From assembly GCA_001799475.1 (NCBI GenBank), contig MGTN01000015.1:25703-36052 (forward strand): a DNA stretch of 10,350 nt. The letters run 5' to 3'. This DNA comes from Desulfovibrionales bacterium GWA2_65_9 (GTDB taxonomy: Bacteria; Desulfobacterota; Desulfovibrionia; Desulfovibrionales; Desulfovibrionaceae). A program made the translations under genes and the position numbers. This document shows, piece after piece, positions 7,092 through 10,350 of this stretch (the stretch's first letter is position 1; every line of letters starts with the position of its first letter). Under the pieces are notes generated by a model. It was not told where the DNA came from and did not search any database. It was given only the letters and a program-made list of their open reading frames with translations.

Positions 7092-8369
7092 CTACGGCAT
7101 CTCAATCCTTTCCAGCCCCTTCATGTAGGGCCTGAGCGCCTCGGGCAGGATGACGCTGCCGTCGGCCTGCTGGCCGTTTTCCAGCACGGCCACCAGCGCG
7201 CGGCCCACGGCCAGGGCCGAGCCGTTCAGGGTGTGCAGGTACTCGGACTTTTTCGCGCCCTTGGCCTTGAAGCGGATGTTCGCGCGCCGGGCCTGGAAGT
7301 CCAGGAAGTTGGAGCAGCTTGATATCTCCCGGTACTTGTTCTGGCCGGGCAGCCAGACCTCGATATCAAAGGTCTTGGCCGAGGAGAAGCCGAGGTCGCC
7401 GCCGCAGAGCGCGATGACGCGGTAGTGCAGGCCCAGGCGCTTGAGGATCTCCTCGGCATGGCCGGTGAGCAGCTCCAGGTCGGCCATGGACTGCTCCGGG
7501 CGGGCAAAGCGCACCAGCTCGACCTTGTGGAACTGGTGCTGGCGGATGAGGCCCTTGGTGTCCTTGCCGTACGAACCCGCTTCGGACCGGAAGCAGGGCG
7601 TCAGCGCGCAGTAGGCCGTGGGCAGCTGGTCTTCCTCCATGACTTCGCCGGAGTGCAGGTTGGTCACCGGCACCTCGGCCGTGGGGATGAGGTAGTATTC
7701 CTGGCCCTCGATCTTGAACAGGTCCTCGGCGAACTTGGGCAGCTGGCCGGTGCCGGTCATGGCCTGCCTGTTGACCAGAAAGGGCGTGAGCACCTCGGTG
7801 TAGCCGTGCTCGGCCGCGATATCGAGCATGAACGCGCCCAGCGCGCGCTCCAGTTTGGCGGCCCAGCCGAAGCTGACGCAGAAGCGCGAGCCGGTGATCT
7901 TGCCTGCGCGCTCGAAGTCCAGGCCGCCCAGGGCCTGGCCCAGCTCCCAGTGTTCCTTGGGCTGAAAGTCCAGCACGGGCTTCTCGCCCCACACGCGGAC
8001 CACCGGGTTGTCATCCTCGCCTGCGCCGTCCGGGGTGGACTCGTGCGGGATGTTCGGCACCTTGAGCAGCCAATCGGACTCTTGTTCTTCTATGATGGCC
8101 AGTTCGGCGTCGAGTTCCTTGACGCGCTCGCCCATCTTGGCCATGGCGGCCATGAGCTGGCTGGCGTCCTGGCCTGCGCGCTTGAGCTTGGCCACCTCGG
8201 CCGAGCCCTGGTTGCGTTCGGCCTTGAGGGCCTCGGCCTCGCGGATGAGCGCGATGCGGGCCTCGTCCAGGCGGGCGAACTCGGCCACGTCGGGCTCGGT
8301 CTTGCAGCGTTTTTTCAGGCCCTGGCTCACGGCGTCCAGGTTCTTTTGCACGAACTTCAGGTCAAGCAT
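7092..8369 (-). CDS. serS: Seryl-tRNA synthetase
   Basis: SerS charges tRNA-Ser (and tRNA-Sec where present) with serine in an ATP-dependent reaction. The 425 residues match the bacterial family. Residues 28-100 are charged and helical and form the long N-terminal coiled-coil arm that grips the tRNA long variable arm. The class II core shows motif 1 around GAFMLDIAAEHGYTEVLTPF (178-197), the TxE substrate segment IPTAEVPVTN (228-237), motif 2 CFRSEAGSYGKDTKGLIRQHQF (259-280) and motif 3 LNGSALAVGRALVAVLEN (381-398, with the ATP-binding Arg390). AGGAG (complement of 8376-8380) is six bases before the ATG. It is flanked downstream by the bidirectional terminator. Upstream, the unrecognised membrane-protein gene on the same strand ends 140 nt away, and a shared transcript is possible. 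Confidence 0.98.
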   Translation of the reverse strand: MLDLKFVQKNLDAVSQGLKKRCKTEPDVAEFARLDEARIALIREAEALKAERNQGSAEVAKLKRAGQDASQLMAAMAKMGERVKELDAELAIIEEQESDWLLKVPNIPHESTPDGAGEDDNPVVRVWGEKPVLDFQPKEHWELGQALGGLDFERAGKITGSRFCVSFGWAAKLERALGAFMLDIAAEHGYTEVLTPFLVNRQAMTGTGQLPKFAEDLFKIEGQEYYLIPTAEVPVTNLHSGEVMEEDQLPTAYCALTPCFRSEAGSYGKDTKGLIRQHQFHKVELVRFARPEQSMADLELLTGHAEEILKRLGLHYRVIALCGGDLGFSSAKTFDIEVWLPGQNKYREISSCSNFLDFQARRANIRFKAKGAKKSEYLHTLNGSALAVGRALVAVLENGQQADGSVILPEALRPYMKGLERIEMP

Positions 8370-8509
8370 GGTCGTCTCCTCGAAAATGGGCGAACAGGGA
8401 AAGTCTCCCCGGCTGGCGTCAGTGGACGTTCGGCCAGGGCTTTAGCGCGACTTGCCGCCCCTTGACAACCCTTGCCCACCCTTCGGGCCGCCCGGCTCAA
8501 TAGCGCGCT

Positions 8510-8968
8510 TTACGGCTCGATGCCGTCCTCGACATTCCTGCGGCGCACGTACAGCAGGTAGGGCACGATGATGGCCAGGCCCACCGGGCCCAGGTCCTGC
8601 TGCCACAAAAACCAGGCCGCAAGGGTCGCGCCCAGGGCGGTGAAGGCGATCTGGCGCTTCTTGCGGCGGTCCAGGGGCCGGGCCAGCCAGGCGCATTCCA
8701 GGCCGATGAGCCGCTCCAGCCAGGGCAGCAGGCCCTTCAGTTCCGTTTGCTCCATGGGCGGCAGGGGCAGGGCGCGGCAGCCGACCACCAGCCCGATCCC
8801 GGCCAGGGTCAAGAGGGCGGCGTTGTGCGTCAAGAGGCCCAAGGGCAGGAGGGCCAGGCTGGCCGTCTGCAGGCACCAGTTCCAGGGCTCGCGTCGGCGC
8901 AGGCGCAGCGTCTGGGCGATGTTCACGGCCCGCTCGCGCAGGCTGGTGAGGAATTCTCCGGTGTCCAT
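8510..8968 (-). CDS. Small membrane protein of unknown function
   Basis: I do not recognise this 152-residue protein. Residues 1-30 are basic and amphipathic (RERAVNIAQTLRLRRREPW). Two hydrophobic segments follow at about 33-47 and 50-65, then a soluble loop with LPPMEQTELKG (69-79) and the basic PLDRRKKR (98-105). Two more hydrophobic segments lie at about 107-123 and 126-142, with a charged C-terminus (YVRRRNVEDGIEP). Basic clusters before segments one and three suggest four helices with both ends in the cytoplasm. The start is uncertain: ATG 8966-8968 has no clear ribosome-binding site, and an in-frame TTG lies nine bases upstream. Steady coding character without shadowing by a better ORF, and sensible topology, support it as real. 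It is divergent from the CinA-domain gene (66 nt between starts). Confidence 0.75.
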   Translation of the reverse strand: MDTGEFLTSLRERAVNIAQTLRLRRREPWNWCLQTASLALLPLGLLTHNAALLTLAGIGLVVGCRALPLPPMEQTELKGLLPWLERLIGLECAWLARPLDRRKKRQIAFTALGATLAAWFLWQQDLGPVGLAIIVPYLLYVRRRNVEDGIEP

Positions 8969-8977
8969 GGGCCACAA

Positions 8978-9006
8978 TTGCCACGCCCGGCCCCATCCTG
9001 TAAACA
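8978..9006 (+). promoter_or_regulatory. Candidate promoter for the CinA-domain gene and thpR
   Basis: TTGCCA (8978-8983, five of six consensus bases) is 17 bases from TAAACA (9001-9006, three of six). Transcription would start near 9013, about 22 nt before the ATG. It lies in the short divergent region shared with the membrane-protein gene. The weak -10 limits confidence. Confidence 0.35.
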
Positions 9007-9034
9007 GTTGCGAACAAAAGGCGGGGGTGCTGGC

Positions 9035-9568
9035 ATGAAAAAGGTGGATTTCCAGGTCCTGCTGGAGCAGGAGGGGGCGGAGCGCCTGGGGGCCTTGGCC
9101 TCCGAGGCTGCGCGGCATGTGCACAGCCAGGGCTGGCTGCTGGCCACGGCCGAGTCCTGCACCGGCGGCCTGCTGGCCCACACGCTGACCAACATGGACG
9201 GCAGCTCGGCCTGGTACCACGGCGGGGTGGTCTGCTATTCCAACGCCCTCAAGACCGGGCTTTTTGGCGTGGACCAGGCCCTGCTGGACGAGTTCGGCGC
9301 CGTGAGCGAGCCCACGGTGCTGGCCATGGCCCAGGGCGCGCTGAAGCTGCCGGGCATGCCCGAGGGCCGGGGCGTGGGCGTGGCCATCTCGGGCATCGCC
9401 GGGCCCACCGGCGGCACGCGGGAGAAGCCCGTGGGCACGGTCTGGATGGCCTGGGCCTGGCCGGGCGGCCTGCGCGCCGAGCAGTTCCTGTTCCGGGGCT
9501 CGCGCGCGGCGGTGAAGTCCCAGAGCGCCGCCGGGGCGCTGTTCGGCCTGTCGACTTTTGTCCGCTAG
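9035..9568 (+). CDS. pncC: CinA C-terminal domain protein, nicotinamide-nucleotide amidohydrolase type (PncC)
   Basis: Proteins of this family deamidate nicotinamide mononucleotide to nicotinate mononucleotide, recycling NMN released for example by the NAD-dependent DNA ligase. The 177 residues form a stand-alone C-terminal CinA domain. The N-terminal MoCF-like half of full-length CinA (about 410 residues) is absent, as in E. coli PncC, so this is not a truncation. Motifs are ATAESCTGGLLA (37-48, nucleophile Ser41), GGVVCYSNALKTGLFGV (63-79, probable catalytic Lys73), GAVSE (88-92), GVAISGIAGPTGG (115-127) and KPVGTVWMA (131-139). The ATG at 9035 is preferred because the conserved domain starts soon after it. 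The ribosome-binding site is only a G-rich run. It precedes thpR by 42 nt, probably in one operon. Confidence 0.92.
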   Translation: MKKVDFQVLLEQEGAERLGALASEAARHVHSQGWLLATAESCTGGLLAHTLTNMDGSSAWYHGGVVCYSNALKTGLFGVDQALLDEFGAVSEPTVLAMAQGALKLPGMPEGRGVGVAISGIAGPTGGTREKPVGTVWMAWAWPGGLRAEQFLFRGSRAAVKSQSAAGALFGLSTFVR

Positions 9569-9610
9569 GCGTTCGCTAGGCATCCGGCAAGGCATCAGGT
9601 CAGGCCAGGC

Positions 9611-10237
9611 ATGACGACCCAGCGCCCAACCCCCGCCCCTGCCCTCAAGCGCCCCCTGCGCTGTTTCATCGGGCTGCCCCTGCCGGAGGGCCTGCAGGCG
9701 GGCCTGTCGCGCGTGGCGCAGCGGCTGGCCGGGGCGCTGGCCTCGCGCATCAGCTGGACCCGGCCCGGCAACTGGCACCTGACCCTGAAGTTTCTGGGCG
9801 GCGTGGACGCGGGGCGCGTGCCGGAGCTGGCCGGGGCCCTGCACGGCGTCGACTTTGCGCCCTTTGCCCTGGCTGTGGGCCGGGCCGGGGTGTTCCCGAC
9901 GGACGGCCCGCCGCGTGCGCTCTGGGCCGGGCTGGCCCTTGGTGCTGCGGAGAGCGGGTTGCTGGCGGCCAAGGTCGACCGCGCCCTCGTGCCCCTGGGC
10001 TTCGCGCCCGAGGCGCGGCCCTTCACCGCGCATCTGACCCTGGGCCGGGTCAAGACGGCGGCGCCAGGCGACGACTGGGCGCTTGTGGAGCGCGCCCTGG
10101 CCGGGGAGAGCTGGCCCAAAGTCGAGATCGGCAGCTTCGTGCTCTGGCAAAGCGTGCTCACGGCGAGCGGCCCGCAGTACTCCCGGCTGGCGGAGTTTCC
10201 GGCCCGAGTGGCCGGAGTGGTCCGAGTGGCCGAGTAG
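9611..10237 (+). CDS. thpR: RNA 2',3'-cyclic phosphodiesterase (2H/LigT family), ThpR
   Basis: ThpR belongs to the 2H phosphoesterase superfamily. It opens 2',3'-cyclic phosphates on RNA ends and, in E. coli, can also reversibly join 2'-5' RNA linkages. The protein has 208 residues, slightly longer than the usual 175-195 because of a Pro/Ala-rich N-terminal extension (about 1-14) and a Val/Arg/Ala tail. Typical features are RCFIGLPLPEG (17-27), the first catalytic motif NWHLTLKFLG (54-63, His56) and the second FTAHLTLGRVK (138-148, His141). FVLWQSVLTASGPQYSRLAEF (176-196) matches the conserved C-terminal strand. The ribosome-binding site is weak (repeated AGG before the ATG). It follows the CinA-domain gene by 42 nt. 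A short duplicated segment encodes the last ten residues. Confidence 0.94.
   Translation: MTTQRPTPAPALKRPLRCFIGLPLPEGLQAGLSRVAQRLAGALASRISWTRPGNWHLTLKFLGGVDAGRVPELAGALHGVDFAPFALAVGRAGVFPTDGPPRALWAGLALGAAESGLLAAKVDRALVPLGFAPEARPFTAHLTLGRVKTAAPGDDWALVERALAGESWPKVEIGSFVLWQSVLTASGPQYSRLAEFPARVAGVVRVAE
10204..10232 (+). repeat. 18-nt-period duplication at the 3' end of thpR
   Basis: CCGAGTGGCCG occurs at 10204-10214 and 10222-10232 in the same reading frame. It encodes the tail RVAGVVRVAE, in which RVA is repeated. A similar GGAGTGG lies between the copies. It looks like a slippage-born duplication that extended the C-terminus. Confidence 0.6.
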
Positions 10238-10258
10238 GCTGAGGCGCGGCCCTCGGAC

Positions 10259-10279
10259 CTGTCTCCCAAACAGTCTGTT
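10259..10279. promoter_or_regulatory. CTGT/ACAG inverted repeats after thpR, possible operator
   Basis: CTGT (10259-10262) and ACAG (10270-10273) form an inverted repeat with a 7-nt spacer. ACAG is also half of a second palindrome, AACAG-T-CTGTT (10269-10279). The E. coli LexA box has the same half-sites with an 8-nt spacer, so the spacing here is off by one. The position, in the leader of whatever follows cinA-thpR, makes an SOS operator worth considering but unproven. Confidence 0.25.
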
Positions 10280-10333
10280 GCCCCCGTTGCGTCGTCGCCA
10301 GTTGATTTCGGTCCAGGGCTGTACCGGGGAGCA

Positions 10334-10350
10334 CCCCCCCCCCCCCCCCC
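10334..10350. other. Terminal run of 17 C (probable contig-end artefact)
   Basis: The window ends in 17 consecutive C. Poly-G (read as poly-C on the other strand) is a known artefact of two-colour Illumina chemistry and often marks the unsupported edge of a contig. The rest of 10238-10333 shows no gene, tRNA or terminator that I can support. Confidence 0.7.

Noticed and set aside
7425..8465. Open frame of 346 codons antisense to serS
   Set aside because: SerS is complete on the minus strand with class II motifs. This frame is its complement.
8462..8467. TTGACA on the plus strand as a -35 element
   Set aside because: No -10 at 16-18 bases and no plus-strand gene follows. It lies between two minus-strand genes.
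8969..10150. Upstream extension of the small membrane protein to 546 codons
   Set aside because: The extension is antisense to the CinA-domain and thpR genes and has shadow-frame composition. Only 8510-8968 looks like a protein.
10238..10333. tRNA or terminator after thpR
   Set aside because: No cloverleaf or T-loop pattern, and no stem followed by a T tract could be found.

Overview
The window is about 10.35 kb of high-GC bacterial DNA, probably from a sulfate-reducing Desulfovibrionales-type bacterium (Desulfobacterota, formerly Deltaproteobacteria). I infer this from the overall protein character, the GC-rich third codon positions, the N-terminus of the sensor protein at the left edge, and a GC-rich intergenic repeat of a kind I recall from Desulfovibrio genomes. 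No search was run, so the lineage is provisional. The right edge ends in a run of 17 C, which looks like the end of a contig.

Layout. The left block (1-4334) is a minus-strand cluster that reads right to left. It begins with a cytoplasmic sensor histidine kinase carrying an N-terminal Rossmann-like domain, followed by rdgB (XTP/dITP pyrophosphatase, 9 nt gap), glmS (glucosamine-6-phosphate synthase, 20 nt gap) and the first 98 codons of a membrane sensor protein (39 nt gap) cut off by the window edge. A divergent intergenic region (4335-4473) holds five TGCAAA/TGCAAT boxes and promoter-like elements for both directions. To its right, rimO (radical SAM methylthiotransferase for ribosomal protein S12) and a DUF1003 membrane protein run on the plus strand. 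A 206-nt gene-free, repeat-rich interval (6350-6555) follows, then a PaaI-type hotdog thioesterase whose stop codon lies inside a bidirectional terminator (7040-7069). This terminator separates it from the convergent serS (seryl-tRNA synthetase, minus strand). Further right are a small unrecognised membrane protein (minus) and, divergent from it, a stand-alone CinA C-terminal amidohydrolase and thpR (RNA 2',3'-cyclic phosphodiesterase) on the plus strand.

Function. Most genes are housekeeping: nucleotide-pool sanitation, amino-sugar supply for the cell envelope, translation and its modification, and pyridine-nucleotide and RNA-end metabolism. The less ordinary parts are the Rossmann-domain kinase heading the rdgB-glmS cluster, the TGCAAA box cluster, the repeat mosaic before the thioesterase, and the cinA-thpR pair. 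In some bacteria that pair lies directly upstream of recA. I see no tRNA, rRNA, CRISPR array, insertion sequence or phage gene, and no clear candidate for a wholly new multi-gene system. Apart from 6350-6555, no gene-free stretch exceeds about 150 nt.
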